A stretch of DNA of 64,000 bases from Paracoccus isoporae (lineage in GTDB: Bacteria; Pseudomonadota; Alphaproteobacteria; Rhodobacterales; Rhodobacteraceae): NCBI RefSeq assembly GCF_900101865.1, contig NZ_FNAH01000003.1, forward strand, positions 248,001-312,000, given 5' to 3'. Shown here in pieces: positions 45,565 through 55,178 of the stretch; position 1 is the stretch's first letter; every line of letters starts with the position of its first letter. The notes beneath the pieces were generated by a model. That model saw nothing but the letters and a program-made list of their open reading frames with translations, made no database searches and was not told the DNA's origin. Made by a program: the position numbers and the translations under genes.

Positions 45565-46698
45565 TCAGAGACCGATCCGCCAAGCGGTGAAGGCAGCGAT
45601 CACGCCGTCCAGATTGGTCTTGCCGGTGTCCGGGTCGATGTCGTTATACCAGGGATCGTCCAGGAAGAAGAATGCGTCATCGGCATATTCGGACGAAAAC
45701 GGCAGGCTGCCCTGAAGCGCCGGGTCGACCTTTTCGATCACGCTGTCGATGGGCACGATCAGCCCGCCCTTCGTGGCTTCGGCGTAAGCGGCCTGGATCT
45801 CGGGCTGTTTCCACCAGGTCAAGAAGATCTGGGCGTTGTCCTGGTTGGCGCCGTTGGCCAGCACCGCGTCACGGGTGCGGTCAACCGCGGTCTGCAACCC
45901 CTCGATGGCCATATGGATCGGCTGACCGGCATCGAGGGCGCGGAACACGGACGGGCCGAACGCCCAGTCCATCACAACGTCACCGGCGACAAGCGCCTCG
46001 ATCCCCTTGGGCGAGGCTTCCCACAGCACGAGATTGTCACGGATGGTCGACAGTTTTTCCAGCGCCCGGTCCACATCCAGCGGATAGAGCGCGTCGGGCG
46101 AGACGCCGTCCGCGATCAGCGCGTACTGGACATTCGCCAGGATCCCCGCGCCGCCCGCGGACATGCCGCGATTGCCCGGATATTTCTCCAGATCGAAGAA
46201 ATCCGCCCAGGAGGTCGGGGGATTATCCGCGAGCGCGTCGCCATAAAGCAGCCACAGCCCCTCGGACGGGCCGGCCGCCCAGTTCGCGCCCAGAAGATCC
46301 GCGTCCTGGTAGGCGGCCACCACCTCGGGTGCCCAGCGGGACGTGTCGAGCGGCGCGAACATGCCGTCCTGATCTACCGCCTGGAAATGATCGACAAGCA
46401 TGCCGAGCGCCACGTCCCATTCGGCATTGCCGGTGCGTTGCTGAAGAACCAGCTTCGGTCCGTAATCTGCATCCCCGACCTCGACCCCGACGACGCTGAT
46501 CCCGGTGTCTTCGGTGAATTGCGGCAGGAGCGATTCCACCGCGGCGCCGTCGATGCCGCCCCAATGCGCGACGACGACCTCGCCCTCGCCCTTCAACTCC
46601 TGCGCAGCGGCGGTTCCGGCCGCGCTCAGCGCGATGCCTGCGGCGCCCAACAAGCCAAATGCGCGCCGGCTCATCCCGGCTTTCGCTTTCAGTTCCAT
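45565..46698 (-). CDS. Periplasmic substrate-binding protein, PotD-like
   Basis: A 377-residue extracytoplasmic binding protein. A twin-arginine-like leader (SRRAFGLLGAAGIALSAAG, cleavage near AAAQE) suggests Tat or Sec export. The mature part resembles the PotD/PotF or iron-binding family (PSEGLWLLYGD, TSWADFFDLEKYPG, LVLWEASPKGIEALVAGDV). Ligand is unclear: polyamine, Fe(III)-complex or an organic cation. GGAGGG precedes the ATG; an in-frame TTG lies one codon upstream. Confidence 0.88.
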   Translation of the reverse strand: MELKAKAGMSRRAFGLLGAAGIALSAAGTAAAQELKGEGEVVVAHWGGIDGAAVESLLPQFTEDTGISVVGVEVGDADYGPKLVLQQRTGNAEWDVALGMLVDHFQAVDQDGMFAPLDTSRWAPEVVAAYQDADLLGANWAAGPSEGLWLLYGDALADNPPTSWADFFDLEKYPGNRGMSAGGAGILANVQYALIADGVSPDALYPLDVDRALEKLSTIRDNLVLWEASPKGIEALVAGDVVMDWAFGPSVFRALDAGQPIHMAIEGLQTAVDRTRDAVLANGANQDNAQIFLTWWKQPEIQAAYAEATKGGLIVPIDSVIEKVDPALQGSLPFSSEYADDAFFFLDDPWYNDIDPDTGKTNLDGVIAAFTAWRIGL

Positions 46699-47054
46699 CA
46701 ATCTTCCCTCCCGTTTCTTGCGCCGTCATGCGGGCCATCTGCCCCGGCGCGACATGCACCAAGCTGGAATAGCACAGATAGAAACAGTATCAAACATTTT
46801 CTGTCTTTTTTGTTCTTTTATGTGAATTTGGCAGCGTGTTCTTGCCGAGATCGTGTGGCGAACAGGCGTGCAGCCCTGTCCATGATGCGGGGACGGTTCA
46901 GCAAAACCGGCGTGTTTTCAGCCAGGCGGGTCAGGGGAGCGCGGCCGAATCGCGCCCGGCGCCGACCGCTCGCGCCGGTCATTGCGGCGCAGACACAGAC
47001 GCGCAAGCCCGAACATGATCGCGGGTCGGATGGGTCCGGGTGCCCGCCCTCTCG
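46699..47054. other. Gene-free region with promoter of the PotD-like operon
   Basis: 356 bases without a convincing gene. Near 46770-46820 it is AT-rich and, on the minus strand, holds TTGATA and TATTCC separated by 16 bases, a weak sigma-70-like promoter for the binding-protein operon. The rest (46830-47054) has short open frames, such as minus 46818-47006, without recognisable protein character. Confidence 0.4.
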
Positions 47055-47762
47055 TCACATGGCAATGAGGCTCTGATCGCGCCGCCGCACGCGGCGTTCC
47101 ATCAGGTAGGTCACCAGCGCGAGCATGATCCAGAAGGCATGAAAGGCGGCGCCCGCGGCGATCACCAGCTGACCGGAGACCGGACCGATCCTGGCATGGG
47201 CGAAGGCGTCCGCCATCGAGGTGGCCGGGGTCGGGTGAATGAAGATTTTGCCGAAATAGGTCAGCGCCTGCATCATGAAGACCCAGATGTAATTCTTGCG
47301 CAGACGGCGCCCCACCGCCCGCACATAGCTGATATGAAAGCGCGGCGCGTCGTAATCATCGGCCAGGAGCGCGTTCCAGCGGCCATCCATGCCGCCATGC
47401 TGTCCGCGCAGCATCGGCGCGTAGAAATCCGTCTCGAGCAGCCGTGCCCGCGCGCGCCAGACGTTGAAATAGCGATAGCGCCGCGCTTCGAGCAGCAGAA
47501 ACACCGCGACCAGCGGTCCGACGAGGATCAGCGGCAGCGGCGAGGCACTGGCCGATCCGAACACCGCGGTCAGGGACACGCCGGTCAGCACCACGGTCCA
47601 GTTCGTCGTGGTGTCGAGGCGGCTGCGCCACATCGTGCTGCGATAGACCTCGCCACGATAGAGATGCGCAATCGCGCCCATCTCGGCCGCGCTGAACTGC
47701 TGCAGATGCGGGTTTTCCGGGAGGCAGTCGCCGTGAATGCCTCGGGAGGACATGGTGTTCAT
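47055..47762 (-). CDS. DUF2270 family integral membrane protein
   Basis: A 235-residue inner-membrane protein of unknown function. Hydrophobic helices are visible around residues 55-70, 75-90, 160-175 and 195-220. The family-type segments RSRLDTTTNWTVVLTGVSLT and EARRYRYFNVWRARARLLETDFYAPML are present. It lies 54 bases downstream of the SDR gene with a stem-loop between, so co-transcription is possible but its tie to the sugar regulon is uncertain. ATG 47753 is an alternative start. Confidence 0.82.
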   Translation of the reverse strand: MNTMSSRGIHGDCLPENPHLQQFSAAEMGAIAHLYRGEVYRSTMWRSRLDTTTNWTVVLTGVSLTAVFGSASASPLPLILVGPLVAVFLLLEARRYRYFNVWRARARLLETDFYAPMLRGQHGGMDGRWNALLADDYDAPRFHISYVRAVGRRLRKNYIWVFMMQALTYFGKIFIHPTPATSMADAFAHARIGPVSGQLVIAAGAAFHAFWIMLALVTYLMERRVRRRDQSLIAM

Positions 47763-47781
47763 GGTCGTCTCGGGCCGGTCG

Positions 47782-47806
47782 GCGGCGCGCAGGGTCCACG
47801 CGCCGC
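47782..47806 (-). terminator. Stem-loop between the SDR and DUF2270 genes
   Basis: GCGGCGCG (47782-47789) pairs with CGCGCCGC (47799-47806) across a 9-nt loop, just after the SDR stop on the minus strand. No U-tract follows, so termination strength is uncertain. Confidence 0.35.
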
Positions 47807-47816
47807 GCGCCGGGGA

Positions 47817-48578
47817 TCAGGTCATGTAGACGCCGCCGGTGACGTTCACGCCCTGCCCGGTCATGAAGCGGGCCCCGTCCGAGGCGAGGAAGACCACCAC
47901 ATCCGCCACGTCTTCGGGGGTTTCCAGCCGCCCGAGCGGGGTCTGGTCGATATAGGATTGCAGCACCTTCTCGGGCGTGGTGCCCAGAAGCTGGGCCTCC
48001 CATTCGATTTCGCGGTCCTGCATCGGCGTGCGCACGAAGCCGGGACAGACCGCGTTGACGCGGATGCCGTCCTTCGCATGTTCGCGCGCGAGCGCCTGCG
48101 TCCAGCCGATCACCGCGAATTTCGAGGCGGAGTAATGGGCCAGCAGGGGCGCACCGACCTTCGCCGCCAGGGAGGCGGTGTTGACGATCACCCCCTTGAG
48201 GCCGCGATCCAGGAAATGCCGCACCGCAACCTGGTTGGTCAGGAACACGCCCTTGGCATTGATGTCGAAATTGAAGTCCCAGTCGGCCTCGGACAGATCC
48301 AGCGCGGGTTTCATGGACGAGACGCCGGCATTGGCATGGACCGTGTCGATGCCGCCGAATTCCTTTCCGCCCGCGTCGAAGGCTGCCTGGATGCTGGCCT
48401 TGTCACGCACATCCACGCCGAAGGGCAGCACGTTGCCGCCGAGTTCCGCGGCGCGCTGGCGGCAGAGGGTTTCGTCCAGATCGGTCAGGACGAGATTATA
48501 ACCGTTGGCTGCGAAGGCGCGCGCGGAGGCGAGGCCGATTCCGTTGGCTGCCCCGGTGATAAGGATTGTTTTGGTCAT
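47817..48578 (-). CDS. SDR-family polyol/sugar dehydrogenase
   Basis: A 253-residue classical SDR. The NAD motif TGAANGIG is at the N-terminus, HANAG stands in the NAG position, and the catalytic Ser/Tyr/Lys lie in NTASLA and HYSASKFAV. The acidic residue after strand 2 (LTDLDE) predicts NAD preference. GGVYMT at the C-terminus is typical of hexitol or sugar dehydrogenases. ATG 48578 follows AAGGGGGC. Tandem TTCGCACA repeats lie directly upstream, linking it to the DeoR-controlled regulon. Confidence 0.88.
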   Translation of the reverse strand: MTKTILITGAANGIGLASARAFAANGYNLVLTDLDETLCRQRAAELGGNVLPFGVDVRDKASIQAAFDAGGKEFGGIDTVHANAGVSSMKPALDLSEADWDFNFDINAKGVFLTNQVAVRHFLDRGLKGVIVNTASLAAKVGAPLLAHYSASKFAVIGWTQALAREHAKDGIRVNAVCPGFVRTPMQDREIEWEAQLLGTTPEKVLQSYIDQTPLGRLETPEDVADVVVFLASDGARFMTGQGVNVTGGVYMT

Positions 48579-48592
48579 ATATGCCCCCTTGT

Positions 48593-48610
48593 TTCGCACA
48601 TATTCGCACA
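48593..48610. promoter_or_regulatory. Tandem TTCGCACA repeats upstream of the SDR gene
   Basis: Two exact copies of TTCGCACA (48593-48600 and 48603-48610), 10 bases apart and therefore on one helix face, followed by the AT-rich AAATATATC. They lie 15-32 bases before the SDR start codon. A related CGCACAAAT occurs before the BtpA gene. Candidate operator for the adjacent DeoR regulator. Confidence 0.5.
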
Positions 48611-48717
48611 AAATATATCGGGACACAACGCCAGAGACGCAGAAATGTTGTTATTTGGTGGAGTTCTCAGGACGTTATCTTTTGCGCGGCACGGAGCCGC
48701 GCCAACCATGGCCCCGA

Positions 48718-49518
48718 TCAGGGCCGGGTGACGACGATCTCCGTTCCGGCCGCCTCAAGCCGTGTCTTCAGCGGACCCGGAGGCTCGGCATCGGTGACGA
48801 GAACGTCGATCACGTCGAAGCCGGTGACCCGCACCGCGGAGACCGCGCCGAATTTCGAGCTGTCGGCCAGCAGGATCCGCCGTGACGAGCGCTGGATGAG
48901 CGCCTTCTTGATCTCCGCATCCTCGATCGAGTAATCGAAGCTGCCGTCCAGGGTGATCCCCGCGACGCCCAGAAACACCGCATCGAAATGGAAGTTTTGC
49001 AGATAGGCTATGGTCTGCGCGCCGCTGATGGACGGCTCCGGTCCGCCGAGCTTGCCGGGCGGCACGAAGATGGTCATCTGGCGTTCGGCCAGATCCTGCT
49101 GGACGCGAAGCGAGGTTGACACGACCCGCACGGAGACGTCGTCGATCAGCGCCGTCAGCTCCTGCATGGTGGTCCCGATATCCAGCGCAATCGTCATATG
49201 CGGCTCGATATAGCGCCGGGCGGTCCGGGCGATCTTCTGCTTTTCCTCGCGGTGCACGCTGGCGCGGCTGGCCGCGCTCGGCTCGTGACGTTCCAGCGGA
49301 CGTTCCTGGAAGATCTCCGGCAGATGCGCGCCGCCATGCGTCCGCACGAGCAGATTGTCCTCGGCCAGCAATTCCAGATCGCGGCGCACCGTCATGTCGG
49401 AGACGCGCAACTGTTCCGCGATGTCCACGATGGTCACATGGCCGTTGCGCTCAAGCGCGGACATGATCTCCTTGCGCCTGAGCGTCGCCGGGAGTTTTCT
49501 GCCGTCATTCACGTTCAT
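48718..49518 (-). CDS. DeoR/GlpR-family transcriptional regulator
   Basis: A 266-residue DeoR-type repressor. The N-terminal winged HTH is LRRKEIMSALERNGHVTIVDIAEQLRVSDMTVRRDLELL with the RTHGGAH wing. The sensor domain shows ALDIGTTMQELTAL and ILLADSSKFGAVS. It lies between the kinase/phosphatase end of the ABC operon and the SDR gene, and presumably senses a phosphorylated sugar from the FGGY kinase. Its own start is 82 bases downstream of the HAD gene. Confidence 0.9.
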   Translation of the reverse strand: MNVNDGRKLPATLRRKEIMSALERNGHVTIVDIAEQLRVSDMTVRRDLELLAEDNLLVRTHGGAHLPEIFQERPLERHEPSAASRASVHREEKQKIARTARRYIEPHMTIALDIGTTMQELTALIDDVSVRVVSTSLRVQQDLAERQMTIFVPPGKLGGPEPSISGAQTIAYLQNFHFDAVFLGVAGITLDGSFDYSIEDAEIKKALIQRSSRRILLADSSKFGAVSAVRVTGFDVIDVLVTDAEPPGPLKTRLEAAGTEIVVTRP

Positions 49519-49600
49519 CTCGGTAACCGCTCACGCCTCCAATGCAATCAAACTCTGACACTCTGCGACAGAAAGCAACCAGATCGTCGATAAGAGAATC

Positions 49601-50251
49601 CTAGCCGACAGACCCGCGTCGTTCAGGCGCGGCTGTGATGAGACCGGGCAGCGCGGCGAGGGACGCGATGCAGATATCGGCCTGCGGCAGCTCCGCCCCT
49701 AATGCGACCACGCGCATCCCGGCGCGCCGCGCGCTTTCGGCCCCGGTCGCGCTGTCCTCCACCGCCATCGTGGCCTGCGGGGCGAGGTTCATCAGCCGCA
49801 TCGCGCGCAGATAGGGTTCGGGATCGGGCTTTCCGTTCGCCACGTCGTCGAGGCTGACCGACATCGACAGGATCCCGGAGAGCCTGAGCGCCCGCAGGTT
49901 GGTATCGACAATCAGGCGGTTCGAGTTCGAGGCCGCGCCTTGCGGGATGCCCATGTCAGCCAATTGCCGCACCGTCTCGACGGCATGGGCGATGGGCGCG
50001 AGATCATGGGCATTGGCGCTGTAATACGCATTCAGTTGCGCAAGCCACCGCTCGAATGCCAGCTCAGCGGGAAACCGATCCGCAAGCGCGCGCCAGACAT
50101 TCTGCACATTCACGCCGACGAAGTGATCCGGCGGCAGGTCCGAAATTTCCACGCCGTGATGCGCGCAGACATGGTGGAGCGCGCGGAGATGGAGCGGCTC
50201 GCTGTCCACCAGCGTGCCGTCGATGTCCCAGATCACGGCCGAAATGCTCAT
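49601..50251 (-). CDS. HAD-superfamily phosphatase (beta-phosphoglucomutase-like)
   Basis: A 216-residue HAD hydrolase. The catalytic motif DIDGTLVDSE is at residues 9-18 (nucleophile Asp9, acid Asp11), motif II is in AASNSNR, motif III Lys is in GKPDPEPY and motif IV is in VEDSATG. The helical cap lies between motifs I and II. It probably acts on a sugar phosphate made by the coupled FGGY kinase; the two genes overlap by four bases (ATGA). Confidence 0.87.
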   Translation of the reverse strand: MSISAVIWDIDGTLVDSEPLHLRALHHVCAHHGVEISDLPPDHFVGVNVQNVWRALADRFPAELAFERWLAQLNAYYSANAHDLAPIAHAVETVRQLADMGIPQGAASNSNRLIVDTNLRALRLSGILSMSVSLDDVANGKPDPEPYLRAMRLMNLAPQATMAVEDSATGAESARRAGMRVVALGAELPQADICIASLAALPGLITAAPERRGSVG

Positions 50252-51759
50252 GCCGCCCGCCCGCGCGCGGCAACCATGGCATCATAGGTGGCCCTGAAGC
50301 GCCGATAGCCGGAATCGTAGATCGCGGCATTGGCCGGGTCCGGCGCAATCACGTCGCCCTGGCTGATGAAGTTCGACACGCCGGAGAAATCGTCGGTCAG
50401 CCCCGCCCCGACCGCCGCCATATAGGCCGCGCCAAGACAGGAACCGGGGTGGCCGTGCAGAAGCTGCACGGGCTGCTGCAATACATCCGCGCAGATCTGC
50501 ATCCAGAAGCGCGATCTGGCGCCGCCATCCGAGGCCAGGAACCTTGTCGAGGGGTGACCCATGTCGCGGAACACCTCGACATGATGGCGGAAGGCGTAGG
50601 CAAACCCCTCCAGCAAGGCACGCCACATATGCCGCAGATCGTGGTTGAGGCTCAGCCCGTGAATGACGCCGCGCGCCTGCGCATCGTGGATCGGGGTCTT
50701 CTCACCCAGGAAATAGGGGATGATCTGCACCCCGTCCGCGCCCGCAGGTGTCTGCGCTGCGATCACGTCGAGATGCTGATGCAGCGAGATCCCGGCGGCG
50801 TCCGCCCGCGCCGCCTCGCCCTGCGCGAGATGCGCGACGAACCAGTTCAGCGCGGAGCCGCCCGAAGCCATGCAGCCATTGGGCATGAACATGCCCGGCA
50901 CGAGGTGATAATCGAGGAACATGCGCGCGTCCGGCTGCGGTTTGTCGCTGGCCACCAGAACATCCGCCGCGCCGCCGAATTTCAGCAGGATGTCGCCGGG
51001 CCGCGTGACGCCGGCCGCATAGCCCGACGCGATATGGTCGGCCGCGCCGCCGATCACGGCAATCCCCTCGGGCAGGCCGGTCGCGGCGGCGGCCGCCGCG
51101 CTGACATGGCCCATGACCTCGTGGGAGGCGCGTTTGACCGGGATGGCGCTGCGCGGGATATGGGCGAGCGCGATCAGATCGTCATCCAGCTCATGGCTGG
51201 CGAGGTTGACGAAGCCTGCTTCGAGCGCCCAGTTCTGTTCGACCGCGCGTTCGCCGGTCAGCCGGTAATTGATGTAATCATACGACCCCATCACCGTGGC
51301 GATGCGCCCGAACACCTCGGGCTCGTGTTTTTCGATCCAGCGCAGCTTGGTCGCCAGAAGCTGCTGGTTGATGCCGTTGCCCGCGCGGGCCAGAAACTCG
51401 TCCTCGTCGATTTCCGCGGCGAGTTCGGCCACCTCGGCGCCCGAGCGCCCGTCGCTTTGCTGGATCGAGGGGCGCAGGACCTGGCCGGTCTCGTCCAGCA
51501 GGATCACGGCGGGCAGCATCCCGGCCACGCCGATCCCTTTCACTTCGCTGGCCTTCACCCCGCCCTGGTCCAGCAATTCGGGAATGATCTCGCAGCAATT
51601 GCGCCACCACTCTTCGGGGTTTTCCTCGGCCCAGCCCTGTTCGGGCGAGGACAGCGTGACGGGGCGCTGCGCCTGCGCCAACACCCGGTCGGGCAGCGCA
51701 ATCAGGATGCCGATGGTCGAGGTGGTGCCGATATCAAGGCCAATTACGTAATCTGTCAT
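50248..51759 (-). CDS. FGGY-family carbohydrate kinase (xylulokinase-like)
   Basis: A 503-residue sugar or polyol kinase. The N-terminal phosphate motif GLDIGTTSTIGIL, LSSPEQGWAEENPEEWW and the second-domain LKFGGAADVLVAS and SDGGARSRFWMQICADVL are all of the FGGY type. The closest resemblance is to xylulokinase/erythritol-type kinases, but the substrate is not decidable. An in-frame TTG immediately precedes the chosen ATG. It lies 17 bases after the amidase gene and overlaps the phosphatase gene. Confidence 0.9.
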   Translation of the reverse strand: MTDYVIGLDIGTTSTIGILIALPDRVLAQAQRPVTLSSPEQGWAEENPEEWWRNCCEIIPELLDQGGVKASEVKGIGVAGMLPAVILLDETGQVLRPSIQQSDGRSGAEVAELAAEIDEDEFLARAGNGINQQLLATKLRWIEKHEPEVFGRIATVMGSYDYINYRLTGERAVEQNWALEAGFVNLASHELDDDLIALAHIPRSAIPVKRASHEVMGHVSAAAAAATGLPEGIAVIGGAADHIASGYAAGVTRPGDILLKFGGAADVLVASDKPQPDARMFLDYHLVPGMFMPNGCMASGGSALNWFVAHLAQGEAARADAAGISLHQHLDVIAAQTPAGADGVQIIPYFLGEKTPIHDAQARGVIHGLSLNHDLRHMWRALLEGFAYAFRHHVEVFRDMGHPSTRFLASDGGARSRFWMQICADVLQQPVQLLHGHPGSCLGAAYMAAVGAGLTDDFSGVSNFISQGDVIAPDPANAAIYDSGYRRFRATYDAMVAARGRAA

Positions 51760-51776
51760 CAATGGATCGCTTTCCT

Positions 51777-53216
51777 TCAGATCTCGCCACCCGGCAGTGA
51801 ACCGGTTCTGGCCAGGGGCGGAGGGGTAAATGCGGGGCTGACGGCACGCTCATAGCCATGCGCGGCCTGCAGCACCGCCAGATCGGCAAGACGCGGCCCG
51901 ACGATCTGCAACCCGACCGGCAACCCGTCCTGCGTGAAGCCCGCATTCACCGAGGCCGCCGGGTTGTGGAACAGGTTGAAAGGCGAGGAATAGGGCGCCC
52001 ATTCCATCCAGTCCCAATCCGTCTGCGGATAATCCTCGGGCACGAGCCGGCCGTTCTTCAACGGCTTGCAGGCGACGGTGGGGGTCAGGATGAAATCATA
52101 CATCTCGAAATAATCGACCAGCCGCTGATAGAGCGGGAACATGCGGATCTTGTCATGCAGGAACGCGCCCGCGCTCTGCGCCTGGGCCTGGCGCGCGCAG
52201 GCGACGAGCGCGGGGTCGAACCGGTCGACGTGGTTGCCATTCACCTCCAGCACCAGGGCCGACATGATCGCGCACCAGTTGCGCTTGGCAATCTCCATCA
52301 CTCCACCGAGATCGAGCCGCGTTTCCTCGACGATCGCGCCCAGATCCTCGAAGCGCAGCGCGGCCATTTCGCAGATATGGCGGATTTCGGGGTCGAGTCG
52401 CGTGACGAAGCCCAGATCCGCGCTCCAGGCGATGCGCTTGCCGGTGAGCGGCTTGTCGAGATGGTCCTGGTAGCCCGGCGAGCTCCCTTCGAGCGAATAG
52501 AGATCGCGCGGATCGGGGCCGGCGCAGACATCCATCATCAGGGCGGCGTCGCGCACATTGCGGGTCAGCGGGCCGTAATGCGTGTGCTGGTTCACGTTGG
52601 GCAGCATGAGCGGGATGCGCCCATGCGACGGTTTCAGCCCGAAAATGCCGCAGAAGGAAGCCGGGATGCGGACCGAGCCCGCCCCATCCGTGCCGGTGGC
52701 CAGGGGCGCCATGCCGGTGGCCACCGCCACCGCCGAGCCGCCCGAGCTGCCGCCGGGATTGCGGCTCAGATCCCAGGGGTTGCGCGTCTCGCCGTAAAGC
52801 TGCGAATAGGTCAGTCCAATCCACGCCATGTCGGGGGTCGTGGTCTTGCCCAGCGGGATCGCGCCCGCGGCCTCCATCCGCTGGATGATCGGCGAGAATC
52901 CGGTGGCGATGCGATCCTTGTGGACCAGGCTACCCAGCGTGGTTTTCTGTCCCGCATAGTCATCCGAATCCTTGATCGCATAGGGAACGCCATGCAGCGG
53001 ACCCCAGAAATCGCCGGCCATCTGCGCGGTTTCGGCCCGGCGCGCCCAGTCCATCGCGATCTCGAACATCGGAATGCAGAAGGCGTTGAGCGTCGGGTTC
53101 AGCGCCTCGATCCGGTCGATGAAGGCGCGCGTCACCTCGACCGGAGACAGGCGTCTGAGCCGGATGTCGCGGGCCAGATCGGCGGCGTCCATCCAGCAGA
53201 TCTCGGTGGCGGTCAT
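51777..53216 (-). CDS. Amidase-signature-family amidohydrolase
   Basis: A 479-residue amidase with the complete Ser-cisSer-Lys triad: Lys82 (AIKD), Ser157 in GGSSGGS and nucleophile Ser181 in GTDGAGSVRIPAS. The family includes GatA and many substrate-specific amidases. It overlaps the importer ATPase gene and is followed by the kinase, so it appears to be a catabolic enzyme that removes an amide or acyl group from the imported compound. No signal peptide is present. It is not accompanied by gatB/gatC, so a tRNA amidotransferase role is unlikely. Confidence 0.9.
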   Translation of the reverse strand: MTATEICWMDAADLARDIRLRRLSPVEVTRAFIDRIEALNPTLNAFCIPMFEIAMDWARRAETAQMAGDFWGPLHGVPYAIKDSDDYAGQKTTLGSLVHKDRIATGFSPIIQRMEAAGAIPLGKTTTPDMAWIGLTYSQLYGETRNPWDLSRNPGGSSGGSAVAVATGMAPLATGTDGAGSVRIPASFCGIFGLKPSHGRIPLMLPNVNQHTHYGPLTRNVRDAALMMDVCAGPDPRDLYSLEGSSPGYQDHLDKPLTGKRIAWSADLGFVTRLDPEIRHICEMAALRFEDLGAIVEETRLDLGGVMEIAKRNWCAIMSALVLEVNGNHVDRFDPALVACARQAQAQSAGAFLHDKIRMFPLYQRLVDYFEMYDFILTPTVACKPLKNGRLVPEDYPQTDWDWMEWAPYSSPFNLFHNPAASVNAGFTQDGLPVGLQIVGPRLADLAVLQAAHGYERAVSPAFTPPPLARTGSLPGGEI

Positions 53217-54283
53217 TTCAGCCTGGCCTCGGTTTCGGCATCGAACAGCCGAACCTGACCCGGCGCCGGGCGCAGGCGCAGCACGTCGCCCGGTTTCAGA
53301 TCGGTGCGCTCGCGCTGGCTCATCTGCACCTCCTGCCCGGCAATGCGGCCGGTGATGATCGTCTCGCTGCCGGTGGGCTCGATCACCTCGACGGTGAAAT
53401 CTGCGGCATCGGCGGACTCCGCGATCTCCAGATGCTCGGGCCGGATGCCGAACAGGCAGGGCTGGCCGGGCTCTGCGCCGACCTGCGGCGCTTCCATGAC
53501 CACGCCGTGACCCAGATCGACCGCGCCCGCGCCGTCGCGTTCGACATAACGCCCGGACAGCAGATTGATCGCGGGCGAGCCGATGAAGGTGGCGACGAAG
53601 ACATTGGCCGGATCGTCATAGAGCTCCAGCGGCGCGCCGACCTGCTCGATCCGGCCCGCGCGCATGACGACGATCTTGTCGGCCATGGTCATCGCCTCGA
53701 TCTGGTCATGGGTCACATAGACCGAGGTGGCGCCGAGACGCTGATGGAGCGCCTTGATCTCGGTCCGCATCCGCACCCGCAGCTTGGCGTCCAGATTGGA
53801 CAGCGGCTCGTCGAACAGAAACACCGACGGGCTGCGCACGATGGACCGGCCCATCGCGACGCGCTGACGCTGGCCGCCCGACAACTGGCGGGGATGGCGA
53901 TCCAGATATTCGGTCAGGTTCAGCGTCGCCGCCGCCTCCGCCACGCGGGCCTTGATCTCGGCCTGCGGCACGCGGGCGAGTTTGAGCGCAAAGCCCATAT
54001 TCTCCTCGACCGTCATATGCGGATAGAGCGCGTAGGACTGAAACACCATGGCGATGTCGCGATCCTTGGGCGCCACGTCGTTGATGACCCGGTCGTTCAG
54101 CCGGATCGTGCCGCCGGTCACATCCTCCAGCCCCGCGATCATGCGCAGAAGCGTGGATTTGCCGCAGCCCGAGGGACCGACAAGCGCGACGAACTCGCCC
54201 TCGTCAATGCCGACATCGATGTCGTGGATCACCTGCACGGCGCCGTAGGATTTCTTGAGATTCTGGATTTGAACATGAGCCAT
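53213..54283 (-). CDS. Carbohydrate ABC transporter ATP-binding protein, UgpC/MalK type
   Basis: A 356-residue ATPase. Walker A is GPSGCGKST, the signature is LSGGQRQRVAMGRSI, Walker B is FLFDEPLSNLD, and a MalK-like regulatory C-domain (from about residue 235) includes FGIRPEHL. It energises the two adjacent permeases. It lies four bases downstream of one permease and overlaps the amidase gene by four. Confidence 0.93.
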   Translation of the reverse strand: MAHVQIQNLKKSYGAVQVIHDIDVGIDEGEFVALVGPSGCGKSTLLRMIAGLEDVTGGTIRLNDRVINDVAPKDRDIAMVFQSYALYPHMTVEENMGFALKLARVPQAEIKARVAEAAATLNLTEYLDRHPRQLSGGQRQRVAMGRSIVRSPSVFLFDEPLSNLDAKLRVRMRTEIKALHQRLGATSVYVTHDQIEAMTMADKIVVMRAGRIEQVGAPLELYDDPANVFVATFIGSPAINLLSGRYVERDGAGAVDLGHGVVMEAPQVGAEPGQPCLFGIRPEHLEIAESADAADFTVEVIEPTGSETIITGRIAGQEVQMSQRERTDLKPGDVLRLRPAPGQVRLFDAETEARLK

Positions 54284-54287
54284 CGGA

Positions 54288-55175
54288 TTATCCTTTCACG
54301 GCGCCGGCGGTCAGGCCTTTGACCAGGTATTTCTGCAAGAGCAGCACGAGCAGCAATGTCGGCAGCAGCCCCACCAGACAGATCGCCATCATCACGGTGA
54401 AGAACACGAAGTGATCGGACACCAGGCCGGCCAGGACGACGGGCACGGTCATGACCTCGGGCTTCGACACGATGATGAGCGGGATCAGCAATTCGTGCCA
54501 GGAGATGATGAACATGATCACCCCGCTGGCCGCCAGTGCCGGCTTGCACAAGGGCAGCAGGATGCGGATGAACGCGGTGAAGCGGGTGCAGCCATCCAGC
54601 CGCGCGGATTCCTCCAGCTCTTTCGGGAGTTGCTGGAAATAGGGCACGAGGATGATGATGGCGTAGGGTAGCAGCAAGCCGATCTCGGTGATGATGACGC
54701 CCGAGAGCGAATTGAGCAGCCCGAAGCCGCGCAGCACCACGAAAAGCGGCACCATCAGCACGATCAGCGGCACCATGCGGCTGATCATGTTGATCTGCAT
54801 CAGCCAGCCGGTCCAGCGGACATTCAGCCGCGTTACGGTAAAGGCGGTCAGGCTGGCCAGAACCAGAACGCCGACCGTCACCAGGGCACCCACGATCACC
54901 GAATTCAGGAAGGCATTGGGGAACCATGTGACCGAGTTGGGCAGATAGCTGATATCCTGAAACAGCGTGCCCTTGTCCGATCCGCCCGACAGGATCAGCC
55001 GGAAATTGTCCAGCGTATACTCCACCGGCAGCAACGCATGGACATCTGCCTGCAGGCCGCGCTCGCTCTGGAACGCTCCGAGGATAACGGGAACCAGCGG
55101 CAGGATCAGGAAGGCGATGCAGGCCAGATTGGCCAGATTCATCAGGATGCGGGTACGAAGCGTCATCTTGCGCAT
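54288..55175 (-). CDS. Carbohydrate ABC transporter permease, UgpE/MalG type
   Basis: A 295-residue permease with six predicted helices. The EAA loop ELEESARLDGCTRFTAFIRILLPLCKPAL is the MalG-type motif that docks to the ATPase. A long periplasmic loop after helix 1 (about 45-95) is typical. Met4 is an alternative start. It lies three bases downstream of the partner permease. Confidence 0.92.
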   Translation of the reverse strand: MRKMTLRTRILMNLANLACIAFLILPLVPVILGAFQSERGLQADVHALLPVEYTLDNFRLILSGGSDKGTLFQDISYLPNSVTWFPNAFLNSVIVGALVTVGVLVLASLTAFTVTRLNVRWTGWLMQINMISRMVPLIVLMVPLFVVLRGFGLLNSLSGVIITEIGLLLPYAIIILVPYFQQLPKELEESARLDGCTRFTAFIRILLPLCKPALAASGVIMFIISWHELLIPLIIVSKPEVMTVPVVLAGLVSDHFVFFTVMMAICLVGLLPTLLLVLLLQKYLVKGLTAGAVKG

Positions 55176-55178
55176 GGC

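Noticed and set aside
46818..47006. 62-codon minus-strand open frame upstream of the PotD-like operon
   Set aside because: Arg-rich with no family resemblance; could be a gene remnant but nothing supports it.
51777..53216. gatA (glutamyl-tRNA amidotransferase subunit A)
   Set aside because: The amidase-signature triad is shared, but the gene overlaps a sugar-importer operon and has no gatB/gatC neighbours.
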